NCBI RefSeq assembly: GCF_001619985.1
Contig: NW_017264199.1
Location: 434,001-498,000, forward strand
Length of the DNA stretch: 64,000 nt
DNA from: Xylona heveae TC161
Lineage: Eukaryota > Ascomycota > Xylonomycetes > Xylonales > Xylonaceae
Reading direction: 5' to 3'
Within the stretch, counting starts at the first letter, position 1, and every line of letters starts with the position of its first letter. Below the pieces are notes generated by a model, which made no database searches, had not been told where the DNA came from, and saw nothing but the letters and a program-made list of their open reading frames with translations. Positions 11,745 through 22,927 of the stretch are shown here, one piece after another. The translations under genes and the position numbers were made by a program.

Positions 11745-12485
11745 ATGTTCGGTCCTTTTCGCGCAACGAACCCGCTCTCGGGCGGTCTCTTATGGTACGC
11801 AGAATGAATCACATCAATTCGAGTCCGGGCCTCGTCCTTTCCGTATCCCACGGTTTTTCCACTTCCAGAAATACAAGCTACTCTGACGAACAAGAATTTA
11901 TATTTCGAGTTCCCGGGTTTCTTGCAAATCTCCATATCTCTCAATACGGGAACTCCAAAATCTCTCGACGACCTCAAGCATCAATCACCTCACGACACAA
12001 GCTGACCAGTCTACGATGATAGGAAAGTCCCATGGCGTCTCTCGCGAATGCAAAAATTACGCCAGCGCGAACGTCTCCGGGCAGTCGATAATGTCGTCGC
12101 AACAATTGATCGCGCGCTCGCCAAGCAGGGCGAGACCGCCAAGGCCATTGAGCGGTGGAAGAACGAAATGCCCGCCGAGCCCGAGATGCTGCCCAAGGAC
12201 AAGTACACCATTTTCGACCGCAAGGAGAAGAAGTACCGCAAGGGCATTCACAGTACGTTCTATCCTATTATTCTTTATTTCATCTCATCTTCATTACTTC
12301 TCTTTTGTTTTTATCTTGGTCGTTGTTTATTTCATTTCATCTTATCTCCTTTTTGGTTTTGTTCATCTCACAGACGTCAATTCATATAATCATCTTCTTG
12401 GAACGACACTAACATTCGCAACCTCATAACAGAACTCCCCAAATGGACCCGTCTTAGCCAAAGACTTAACCCTCCTGGATTCTAA
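11745..12485 (+). CDS. mrpl31: Mitochondrial large-subunit ribosomal protein mL60 (MrpL31)
   Basis: Fungal-specific protein of the mitochondrial 54S subunit. Three exons, 11745-11794, 12023-12252 and 12433-12485, join in frame to give 110 aa. The protein starts MFGPFRATNPLSGGLLWK and continues VPWRLSRMQKLRQRERLRAVD, the usual mL60 opening, then RWKNEMPAEPEMLPKDKY. It ends LPKWTRLSQRLNPPGF. The first intron is 228 nt and the second 180 nt, so the complete gene is not visible as a single ORF. The tail exon encodes only 17 aa, yet it matches the family ending closely. Confidence is high. Confidence 0.93.
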
Positions 12486-13444
12486 GCAGTCCCGGTCCCG
12501 GTCCCGGTCGCGACATTCACCTTATCTTCTTCCCTTTCATTCGCTTCAATTACGCTCTCATATCAACTTACCGAAGACATTCTCCTTAAAAAACCGGAAT
12601 TTGTACGATATCCATACCTAGCTTTCTACCGTTAACCCCCGCTCCGGGACGAAGGTTAAAAGCGAAAGCGAAGACAGATTACACAATATGTAAAATTAGT
12701 TTCTGTAGCATCTTTTGCTAGGGAGGGGGCCTGCAGCTCTGCAGTCCTGCGGGCGGTTCACGAAGATGTCACCCCGAGTCCCGTTTTCAAGGACGCTTCC
12801 TTTTTTTTTCACCCCCATCACCATTTCGACTTTTTTTTTCAGCTGTCCAATTTTGCAGTATATACTGGCGTTTTTATTTTCAAAGGGTATCAGAATAGAC
12901 ACTGAAGAACTGGAGAACCAAAACATTTTTTTGGCTTGACCTTGGCTTGACCATTTAGATTCTTTTGTCAAACTATTTATGTGAATGACACTATTATATG
13001 TCTGATGCTATATTATAGTACATTTGATGGCAATGGTATGGTATATGTACAGTCCAGTCCAGTCCAGTTTGCTCATGCGACAGACCCCTGGAGCCGTTTA
13101 TTGTTTCTTTTTTTCCGCCCAGGATGAAAAACTGATGAGCTGAAATGCAAAAGCACTTGTAAGTAAGCTCCTTTGAGTGAGACGGTGGGATATCTATCCT
13201 TCCCGCCCGCCCGTCACGAAACAGAAGTCGATAGATGAGAGAAGATGGAAGTCGACGAAGAGAGTAAGGGAGGAGGAGGAGGAGGCGAGCTGGAAGGAGA
13301 CAGGAGACGGAAGACAGAGGGGTGGGAATGATGCTTTTTTGGCGAAAAGGGTAAAATGTAAGCAAGGACGAAGTAAAGTGAAGTCAACACAGAGAGAGAA
13401 AGACTGAGGATAAGGTCAAAGGGTATGCTAGGGTATAGATACTC
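12486..13444. other. Convergent 3' intergenic region
   Basis: About 960 bp between the mL60 and RING/RS genes. It contains a CCCGGT triple repeat near 12488-12510, T runs near 12797-12840 and a GGA repeat near 13269-13286. No gene was recognised. Confidence 0.5.
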
Positions 13445-16400
13445 TCAGCCCCATCGGGCAGCCTCTCTCTCATCCTCGATGCGCGCTGCTCTGGCTTCCT
13501 CACTCTCGTCGTTTTCATATTTGTAACTGACTCTTCTGCGGCCGCCGCCATCAGCGTCATCACGATAATCGTCCCGGTCTCTTTCCGTTCGGGGTTTTCC
13601 ACGTCTGCGTTCTCGCTCTTTGTTATTCCGTTCCCGCTCCTGTTTCAATTGTTCGCGGCGCTGTTGCTCTTTAAGCAATCGTTCGCGATTGCGCGCTTCT
13701 CGCTCAAGCGTATGTTGATCTACATCTTGCCTAGATGGCTTTTCTTTTTCCTTTTCTTTTTCGCGAACAGCTCTGTCCCTGCGCTTTTCTTTTTCGCGCT
13801 CCTTGTCGCGGTCTCTTCGGTCCCGGTCCCGATCCCGGTCGCGCTGCTTGTCGCTCGATCTATCCTTGGCCTTTTGCTTCTCGTCTCGTCGGGACCGCCC
13901 TGATGAGCGGTGTTTGTCGTACTCGTAATCATTTGCGGGAGTGGCAGAACGGTCACGGCGCGACCGCTTGTGATCATGCTCTCGTTCTCGGTCTCGATGT
14001 CTGCTTCGAGATCGTTCTCCCGCCGCGCGTTTTCTGCTGCTACGTGATGGAGTCAATGATCTTGCCTCCCTTGTCGCAGCTGCGCTGTCCGTTCCGTTTC
14101 TGTAACTGGCGGTCCTCTCGCCGTCCAAATGAGCGCTCGTCTCTGGGGAGCGAGATCGTCGGCGGCGGTGAGAGGAGCGGCCTTTGCTTCGGTCCCTGTC
14201 GCGATCGCGGTCTCGGCGAGATGAGCGATGATGGGAGCTGCTGTGCTTATGAGAAGACTCGTGATAATCTCTTTCTCGACCTCGTTCATTTTCTCGTTCG
14301 CGTTCGCGATCCCGCTCACGACGGCTGCGGTGGTGGGCAGACCGTTTGGACGAGGCGACAGATGCGTCGCGCAGGCGAGATTCTTTTGTATCAGTAATAC
14401 CAGGTCCCTCGAGAACAGCATTCTCAACTTGCTTGGACTTGTGTCCATTTTGGAGTCTGCTTTCATTCCTGCTTTGGCTGTGATCTGCTTCAGACCCAGA
14501 GACACTCCTTGAGCGGTGCCGATAGCTTCGTCGGGAGAGCTCACGGTCACCTTCTGGTGATCGGCTTCTGCTTCGAGGACGTGGAGGTAACTCTGCAGGC
14601 TTGTTATCTCCGGGCATCTTTTGATCGGGCGAGTTTTGACTAGATAAAAATTAATACTCATACTCATATGCAAAAGAATTTTAGGGGTGTCATGTTACCT
14701 TTCCAACGCAGCAACATCATCAGCTGGTGGCGATTTCTGTTGTTGAGAATCTTGCTGCTGCTGCTCTGCCGATGAGTCCACACCAGGTGTTTGGCTTTGA
14801 GATGCCCGGCCACCAATTCCAAAACTCCGATTCCTAAGAACGCTCGTGTTTGGCAATCCTTGTCTTAATGCCTTAGGAGCAGTCGGTGCACCAGCAACAC
14901 CCATGCCTCTTGGAGGGCCTTGAGGCATGCCAGAGAAGTCCATGCCATGGCCCGGTCCCATCGGGCCAGGGCCGAACCCTCCACGCCCACGAAGGTTTCC
15001 CCGAAAATGATTGGGCCCTCCGTGGTAAAAGCCCCCATTCATACCTCGTCCTCGTCCTGCGAAGAACTGGTCAGGCCCAGCCGGATACATCCCTGTTGGC
15101 CCCATTGGACCCATCGGTCCTGCCATTGGCATCATCGGTCCCATCGGCCCCATCGGTCCCATAGAACCCATGGGCGGCATCGAGTCTGTAGGCATGACTT
15201 GGCTCATGGGAACAGTAGGTATGGGGTTAGTTTGCATAGGTCCTGGCCCTACCGGTGGCGTGCCCGATATGCTTCTCTGCACGCCAATGGTAGCGGAATG
15301 TTGGACTGGTGTGCCCTTTTGTGAAGATGGCCCTCCATTTTGTTGAACAGCATCAGAAGAAGCATTTTCTGATTTAGTCTCTTCTGTATCGGCACCCTTT
15401 GGCTCACCGTTGGTCTCATCGACGGGCACAAGGCCTTCAGGCATATTTTCTTCAGCTTTCTTTTGGTTTGCATCTGCGCCTTTTTCGGCATCAGCGTCGT
15501 TAGACTTTGTTTCTGTCTCACCTCCATTCTCGCCTTGAGGCTCACTTGGCATATCTTGCTGCGGCTGTAGTTTTTGTGAGCTTTGAGGTTGGAATCCAGG
15601 AGGGAGTTGATGATGGAACGCTTCACTGTCATCGGCAACATTATGAGCAGAGGCGTTTTGGCCCTGGCTTGGGCCTTGGCCGCCTAAACCAAACCCACTG
15701 CTGCGTCTATAATCTGGTCCGTTAAAGCCACTTTGAAAGTTATTATTGGGGAATGGTTGTAGAGGCAGCTGATTGAAATTCCCGGGGTGCGACGATTGCA
15801 CATTATAACCATTACTGGAGGCGAACCCAGCGTTGGCTCCAAAGGGAGCTCCCATACCGGCAGTATGGCTTCCATTTGCATTTGGATTGAATTTATCTTG
15901 ATTTGCGTTCCACCCGGCGTTTCCATCCCACATGCCATACCCGCCTTGCCCCGCATCGAAGCCCATACCCATAGTCATGCCGCTCATGCCATTCATACCG
16001 TTCATGCCCATGCCGTCCTGACCCCCATAGCCTCCAAACATGCCTTGAGACATCGCCATCGGGTCCATGTTCATTCCAGGAGCACCTTTATTTAACATGA
16101 ATCAGTATCAAACAACCAATATTTTGGGCTTCAAATGCTTACCCATCATATTAGGGAATGGTCCCCATCCTCCGTTTGCCATTGTCATAGGCATCGGTTG
16201 CATCATAGGGTTGAAATCGCTGCCATTCCAGCCAGCATTTGGAAAGGCCCCATTTGGGTCATTGAACATCCCTCCATTTGCGAATGAGGGCATCTGACTC
16301 GGGATAGAGGCATTTCCCCATTGACCATTTGGGCCGAGTTGGTCCTCGTTATTTGCAGCGGTTTGCTCGTCTGCAACGGATGGCCTCCTCTCATCATTAG

Positions 16401-17185
16401 GTGAATTCTCTTTGGGGTGGTCGGCAACGGGTTCAGCTGTTGTATTCAAAGCTTTACTAGTTTCTAGATTCTCCCCCTCAACAGTACCCTAGGTTGGTCA
16501 GCAAATGCAAGAAACTTATTCAGTGATGCAAAAAGTCACACCTCTGTTGACGGTCTTGGGATATCCTTCTCGGCTTCAAGTGTCTCAGAACCTCTAGTCT
16601 GTGACTGCGCAGATTCCTGCATGCTGATCTCTTCTCTTTGATCCACAGTGTCTGCGAGATCCTTTTCGCCTGCACGAGACGTGGGAGCCGGGGTGCTCGA
16701 AGGAGGTTGATCCTTGGCTGGCTCAGCAATAGCCAAAGGCGTACCATTCGTCACTGGCATTGTATTGATACTCTCCGACCGGCCACGAGACTCGCGTTTC
16801 TTCTCCTCGGTCTTCAGAAACACCTTGATCGTTGTTCGGAGGGCTTTGTGAGGCTTGCAGTCATCGGCAGCGACAGGAGAATGCTCGCACACTGGACAAG
16901 TGTCCGGCAGCGCAGACTGGCCTGGATTGAGTCAGATATGGGCCACGAGAGTGAAGGAGATGGACAAGTGCCGTAAGAACTCACATGTTTCGCAAATGGA
17001 CTGATCGCAACACGGCAGACGAAAAGCGTTCAGGGCAAGCTTGTTGCAAATCGCACAACGCAATTTGATTGGAATATCTTCCATGGCGAGTGTGCTGTGC
17101 AAGAGGATCTGCCATCAGCTTCAGAGCGGGTAGTGAACCTTGCTCGAGCTTACCTTGCAATGTCTACCGGAGTAGAGGCGGCCAT
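13445..17185 (-). CDS. RING-type zinc-finger protein with Met/Gly/Pro-rich middle and RS-rich C-terminus
   Basis: Six exons join in frame (17185-17154, 17094-16985, 16921-16542, 16488-16143, 16085-14699, 14639-13445) to give 1149 aa. Residues about 24-61 form a cysteine finger, with CAIC, PCCDQSIC, ETC and CPVC pairs, followed by a segment like the one after RBBP6/Mpe1-type RING fingers (KALRTTIKVFLKTEEKKRE). There is no N-terminal DWNN domain. The middle (about residues 270-750) is Asn/Gly/Met/Pro-rich with runs of MGPMGP and RGRG. The last about 400 residues are extremely Arg/Ser/Asp/Glu-rich, as in SR splicing factors. It is probably a nuclear E3 ubiquitin ligase tied to mRNA processing, which is inference from architecture. 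Exon phases agree at every junction. A separate full-length Mpe1 would be expected elsewhere. Confidence 0.85.
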
Positions 17186-17850
17186 GATGAGCTTTGCTTC
17201 CAATGCACTCACAGCTACACGCTCTATTCCCAACCCAAGAATATTCACACTCTGCACTCTTCAAATTTCCTTCACACCAGAGCCATCGTGTGCCTCATGA
17301 AAGAGACTGCGATCTTCTCAGAGTGGATTATTCCAAAAGTCGGCGTCGACGGCGTGGGTCGTGTGTAAAGGTACGACCCCTCAATTTCACGATCCAGCGT
17401 GAATTTGGGCTGGTCGTTCTGGGAAGATATGGCCCAGAAACCAATGATGAGTCGTCGAACAGGGTCAAAAGACGTCGTGAAAGTATGTTGCAGCGTAAAG
17501 AGTGAAGATTTACAGTCTTTGGTATTCAAACAGCCGATTCGTCGTATGGGAACGTGTTTGCGAATAAAGTTGCTAGCGGGTATTGGACTAGCTGTGTATG
17601 TACTAGCGTCATCTTGGTTTCCCCCCGTGGCCAGACCCTTTACCGTCAAAAGTCAAGCAGTCATACATGCATTTACACGAAAACTTGACAAACATCTCAT
17701 CAATAAACTCCCTCCGGCTTATAGAAGTATGAAAATACCTAGAATCTTCTTCTTTCATTTCAGATGATTGACATTCATTATTTTCGAAATCTACTTGATT
17801 TCTCTTCTTACTAGTTGGAAGGTGCATTACGTCACCCCAAGACTTCAGCC
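17186..17850. promoter_or_regulatory. Divergent promoter region, RING/RS gene / hydrolase
   Basis: About 665 bp between divergent starts. A 126-codon minus-strand ORF at 17272-17649 shows no domain and I do not accept it as a gene. Confidence 0.4.
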
Positions 17851-19207
17851 ATGATACTAGGACAAATGTGCTACATAGACTGCATTGTCTTCCTGTTGTT
17901 GTTAATACCCCAATTACTTATCCATGTGGGACTGCTTGATACGCTTCACTATATTATCCAAGCTGCGCCATTTTTAGGTACGCTACGCCAATGTCCTCGC
18001 AAGGGGAGAGGTCTTGTGTCATCTGACTCTTTGCGCCTGGTAGGGTTACAATTACCCGTGCAATTTGTAAAGGAGCGCTATTTTACTCCATTGAAAGGCC
18101 AGTCACCATTTGTTCGCCAAGCGTCGCCGTTTGAGGACTTTGTCATACGTTGTGTGAGATATGCATTTGCGACCATTCCCCCGAGCATTGGCCGCGTTTT
18201 CTTCTCCAAACAAGTCGCCTTGCCTTTTTTGAGGTTTCGCATGCTGCGGCATGGATATCTGCGTTCTCCCATCTTCTGGCGCGAAGTAAATCAGGTATGT
18301 CGCCAAGATGTGAAATTGGAGAGTTGGAGCCGTACTGAGAAATGAACTTTAGAGTGGACTTCATGGAGTATGGATAATTGCAGATCAGAATAAGAGTCCG
18401 GATGTTGTCGTTTATTATTGTCATGGTACGTGTCCTTGCTTTTCACTGCTATGAAACCCTCCAAGCTGAAACGCCCCTGGCCTTAAAGGAGGTGGGTTCT
18501 TCATGGGCTCAAGTTACTTCTACATGGAATTCTTGCTTGCCTGGATAAGTCTGCTTAAGGAGCGCGGATATGCAAATCCAGCTGTTTTTGCCTTGGAATA
18601 CACCCTTGTTCCGGATGGGGTATATCCAACTCAGCTTCAGCAGACCTTGGCCGGATACATGCACGTGATTTCCATCATTGGAGACTCGTCTCGCGTTTGT
18701 GTTGCGGGAGATTCGGCAGGCGGCACTTTAATCCTCAGTCTATTGCTGCATCTCGCCAGTTCTGAAGCTGGTGAGAAGACTCGTCCTGGATTTGCGGCAC
18801 TTATATCTCCTTGGACGACGCTGGTCAGCTCCAAGCATCGTAACACAGCGAGCGACTACTTGGACGCCGAAAGGCTGCATCTTTTCGGACGGCAATATGC
18901 TGGTTCCAATGCTTCATTAGATGACCCACTTGTGTCTCCTGGGACGTGCAAAGATATCGAATGGTGGAAGCGTGCGGCGCCGCTGCACGGTTTCTTCGTC
19001 AGCTCAGGATCGGAAGAGGTGTTCAGCTCAGAGATTCGCGATACAGTGGCCATCCTTGAAAAGGCTGGCGCTTATGTTGAAGTCCATGAAGAGCAGGGGT
19101 CGATTCATGCCTGGCCAGTCGCTACACTGTTTCTCAGCGACACATCAGTATTGCGGCAAAAGGGTTTGCGCTATATAACTTCGGCAATGCATCAGTGCAT
19201 GTCATAA
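17851..19207 (+). CDS. Alpha/beta hydrolase, HSL-type (alpha/beta-hydrolase-3 fold), membrane-anchored
   Basis: Three exons, 17851-18294, 18353-18425 and 18489-19207, give 411 aa. An N-terminal hydrophobic segment (about residues 11-36, IVFLLLLIPQLLIHVG) suggests a signal anchor in the ER or another endomembrane. The HSL family oxyanion motif HGGG is rebuilt exactly across the second intron (CHG|GGFFMGS). The nucleophile motif GDSAGGTL follows. An acidic residue in the GSEEVFSSEI region and His in GSIHAWPV complete a likely Ser-Asp/Glu-His triad. Substrates are unknown; fungal relatives include sterol deacetylases (Say1-like), carboxylesterases and lipases. Say1-like activity is plausible because of the anchor, but this is inference. 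Confidence 0.9.
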
Positions 19208-19328
19208 AAGGATGCACTTTTTCTTATCAACATACCTAAAGAAACTTCTCGTTCTAGCGTATAGACAACTCATGAGATAGATATCTGCTTTACGAGAAAT
19301 AGAGAAACTTGACGTTGATTGGTATCGG

Positions 19329-20398
19329 TCAAATCTTTCTATAAATCTCAATAGGCCGGGGCAAGTCTTCCGACGTCAAAACATGCTCGAACCCTTCATC
19401 AGCCAACAAGCTAGGAAAGTCGGTGGGTCGAATAACCAATTTCGTAAAGTTCAGTGCCAGCTGCGGAGCTTTATTTGGCTTAACTGCTTTCTCGTAGGAC
19501 GACCATGGTTGGACCTCGATCACGAAATAACCTCCTGGTCCAATGAGCGATGCACATCGACGAAAAAACCTTCGAAGCCCTTGGTCTAAATGCTGCAGAT
19601 GTATCCATTTGATCACACTGAGCGCCAAAATGACATCACAAGAAGCTTTTCTCAGGGTGGAATCTTCCTTCGTAGCCGAACTACTGCCCCAATCCTGACA
19701 CTTAAACTGCACATTTTCAGGTAGAGGGCGAGCCCTGGCAAAAGGCTCTTTTTTCGCAACTTTCCCTTCTCCAGATTTCACCGTGTTAGTTTCATCAGAT
19801 TCAGACGGATGCGACGGCAATGGTCTATGGCCATGTGATAATATCGCCGACACTGGAAAGTAATGACTCTCTCTCGAAAAGTCTGGTCTCGACGCGTCTG
19901 TGCCAGGCTTGACCCGAGACCAGCGGAAAGCGAGATGGCTTTCAGCTTGTACAATCAGGCTGCTATCGGCATCTATACCAGTGGCAGAAGCTGCATTGAA
20001 GTCGAATACTTTTTGCAATTTGCCGATTAGCTATCTCTGCTGACGGACCAACCAATGATAAATGATATCATCATGTTTAGTGTAGAAAGGGGCACAAGTA
20101 CATACCAAGCTGCACCGTAACAGATCCAGAGTTACATCCATAATCAATTACGATCTTCTGGTCAAAGATTCCGGGCACAAGCTGACTTGAGAATAACAAT
20201 CGTGGGTCAAGGACATGGCACGCAGCAGGTGGCAAGCCGGCGTGGCGACCTATGCCTTGATATTCTGCATAGCTCAAGTGTCAGAGGAGAAATTATATAG
20301 ACAGATATGGATCTTGAAAGATTAAAGATGTGTAGGGAAATAGAAGCTTGCTTTGTTGTACAGGGAGCCGTACTGTGATAGTTCCCACGCTCGGCCAT
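19329..20398 (-). CDS. Bin3/MePCE-type RNA 5'-gamma-phosphate methyltransferase
   Basis: SAM-dependent methyltransferase of the Bin3 family, which caps the 5' triphosphate of Pol III RNAs such as 7SK or U6 (fission yeast Bmc1 acts with U6 and telomerase RNA). The SAM-binding motif is VIDYGCNSGSVTVQL. The Bin3 signature LSVIKWIHL, with FVIEVQPWSSY after GPGG, is complete, and the C-terminus is LTSEDLPRPIEIYRKI. Between the SAM motif and the signature is a long variable insert (about 70 aa). The long last exon is 20008-19329, and the exon before it is about 20272-20106. The expected N-terminal GNY motif is seen in MAERGNYHS starting at ATG 20398, but the visible splice sites there do not preserve the frame (see findings). 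The 5' end is therefore uncertain. Confidence 0.85.
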
Positions 20399-21152
20399 GA
20401 AAAACCCGGCCGCACCCAAGTTCGTCGAGGCCTTTCTAAAAACAATATGAAATTATGGTTGAGGGCTATGGAGTGGATTAAATGTTTTACCAATATTTGG
20501 GGAAATTGGAATAGGAAATTTGAAGACTCCGAATCCAATCGGTTGACCGTCTCGTGATGAATGGTGTTGTGTTTTGTCCTATCATACACAGGTGGTGTCG
20601 GTGCTGTGTCTTGGCACTTCCCACTAACTTACAGTGCGCTACCTGAATTTGGTTAAACCAACTTCACTAGTCGTAACCTTAAATTTGGCGCTTCGGGGAA
20701 ATGGTTTAGCGAAGGGCATAGCTGGGAGCTCGAGCTACACTGAGGGGCACGCCTGAAGAAAGAAGCTCACGCGGTCCCGATAAGCCTTGGTACAGCGCAA
20801 TTGGATTATGGCAAGCACTAATTGCCTTTGGTGACTATGGAATTAATTGAACGGAGAAAGCGAGGAGATTCGCTAGATCCCCATCCAGGTCATCTGAGAA
20901 GTATTATCCAAGCAAGCTATCACTTCAAAATGAGGATTCCGCGCTTGTGGAAATCTTTCCACGATTTGAGTGAAAAGTTTCCGAGACAATCGCTTCCGTA
21001 CTGGGAGAAATAAAAATTATATATAAAATGAATATCTATGAGCAAGAAACAAATGCCGATTGGATCACACGAGGCATTTGGAGGCGTTCTGCGGCGCGGA
21101 TCCCGGACTTTAAGATATCTACCTACTAGATGGATTGTTCCTGGGCGAAAAA
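20399..21152. other. Intergenic between Bin3 gene and MFS transporter
   Basis: About 750 bp upstream of the Bin3 gene and downstream of the transporter. A 63-codon plus ORF at 20822-21013 has no recognisable features. Nothing else was seen. Confidence 0.5.
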
Positions 21153-22927
21153 TTACATAACATACCGGAAGTGCGGATTCTGTTTGTCGGTTCTGTCTTC
21201 AAAAGCCATTCTCTCGGCTTCCTTTTCGTCCAGTTGCAGGGAGTTACGTTTTTTGTTCTCCAGCCTAAGGAGGATGTAGAGCAAAATCGCCAGTGCAATG
21301 ACAATACAGTAGCTGCAAAACTTAATTAGAGATCGGGTTGAACAACTATCATGGGAAAGGGTAGATGCATGCTCACCAAATGATGATCCCAAGCCATAAA
21401 GCCGGATAATGTCTGTCGATGGTGTTGGAGAAGACTAGTTGAGGACCAACAATCTGCAAACGGGTTAAGGTTAGAAGATCGCGCCTGACAAAAATTGGGG
21501 AGGCAAAGGATAATTTTGAGACATACGTTGCCAACACAGTAGAAGACGAAGATGGCTGCTGCCATAAAACTTTTTTTGCTGGCTCCAGCAACGTTCGCCA
21601 TACCCATGCTTACAATCAGGCTGGTGACAGGAGCGAAGAAGCCGATGATAGTGTACCCGGCCACAGGAGTTGGAGCATGGTAGCTCCAGGTGCCGCGCCA
21701 AATCATGGCACAGCCAGCAATCACGGGCAGACAGCAAAAGATCAACATGAAAAGGCGGATGTTGGGAATGTAGCGGCTGGCATATCCAACAATTAAGATG
21801 GTCACGAAGCATACCGCACCCAATGGCATCTGCCAAAGGATCGATTGAGCCGCAGTGTATCCAAAAGTGGAAACGATGAGGGGCCCGAAACCCGAGACAG
21901 CACCATTGACGCAATATGCGGCACCCATCATGACAGCCAAAGTCCAGACCTTGATGTCCAACAGAGCTTCTCGAATCTGGGACCATTTAACCGACTGACA
22001 CCTCAGTCCAGTCTGGCTCATTCTCAGTCTCTCCACAGCCACAAATTTTTCCTTCTCGGTGAAGAACCAAGCAGAAACTGGCGAATCTGGAATAAAGAAG
22101 CAGAGAATACCAAAAAGGATTGTCAATCCTCCAGCCAGAAGGTACAAGTATTGCCATCTAGCCAACGGAGCATCGGGGTCGATTTTGGCAAATCCATAAT
22201 TGATAGCTGCACCAATGATTGTCCATCCTCCGGTGGTAGAATACCAGAGGCACTGTCGCATGGTCTGCTCGGACTGTGTGTAGTATCCAGATGTGATGAC
22301 CATGAACGCGGTAGGAATGATACTCTCAGTGAATCCGAGGAAGAATCTCTGCGCGAAGAGACCTCGCCACGAGGTGACAGCGGCCGTGAGCATTGCAATG
22401 GCTCCCCAACAGATCACGGTGCACCCCAAAACACGACCAAGTCTAAATCTCTGAAACAGGTAGGTAAACGGATACAAGCCCGCCAACATTCCAAAGTAGA
22501 AAAGTGACGTCGCCCAACTAAGTCGTTTCGTTGAAACGGTAGGCGGAATCGTAGATTTATCGATAACTTTGAGGGAAAGGTCGGTCGTCATACCCAGCAC
22601 GGCACCGCTTCCAAGAATTGCCTAATTGCCATGTTAATTTTTAATGGACGGGTCACAATTTGCAGTGAGAATATGCGGACCTTGTCGTAATATACGAGGC
22701 CATAGCCTATCCACATGAAAGGCAACAGGAGCATATCAATTTTGCGGACTACCCGCCTTTCGACGGCGCGATCCCATGATTGCGCATATTCAGGAACTAC
22801 CAAGGTAGCTACGTCTTTGGAGCCTGCGCACGTCGAGCTCAGTTAGAAGCGTGTAATTTACAGGGAGCTCTTTCTTTCCCTTCCCCGTTGGCAACGTACC
22901 TGGACTCGCGATTTGAGGGAGCCTCAT
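21153..22927 (-). CDS. MFS transporter, Dal5/allantoate permease-like (ACS family)
   Basis: Plasma-membrane major facilitator carrier of the anion:cation symporter family, which in fungi moves allantoate, vitamins or related organic anions. The substrate here is not known. Exons: 22927-22900, 22823-22681, 22621-21527, then two or three short C-terminal exons down to 21153. The protein opens MRLPQIASPG. After a cytosolic stretch it has KIDMLLLPFMWIGYGLVYYDK|AILGS, the typical TM1 region. Several family features follow (FTESIIPTAFMVITSGYY, SPVSAWFFTEKE), and about 12 hydrophobic segments are present. The tail is highly charged. The second intron has a non-standard donor (GTCCGC), but the YYDKAILG join is so characteristic of the family that I accept it. 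Confidence 0.92.

Noticed and set aside
17272-17649. 126-codon minus ORF in the divergent promoter before the hydrolase
   Set aside because: No recognisable domain. It would overlap the leaders of both neighbouring genes.
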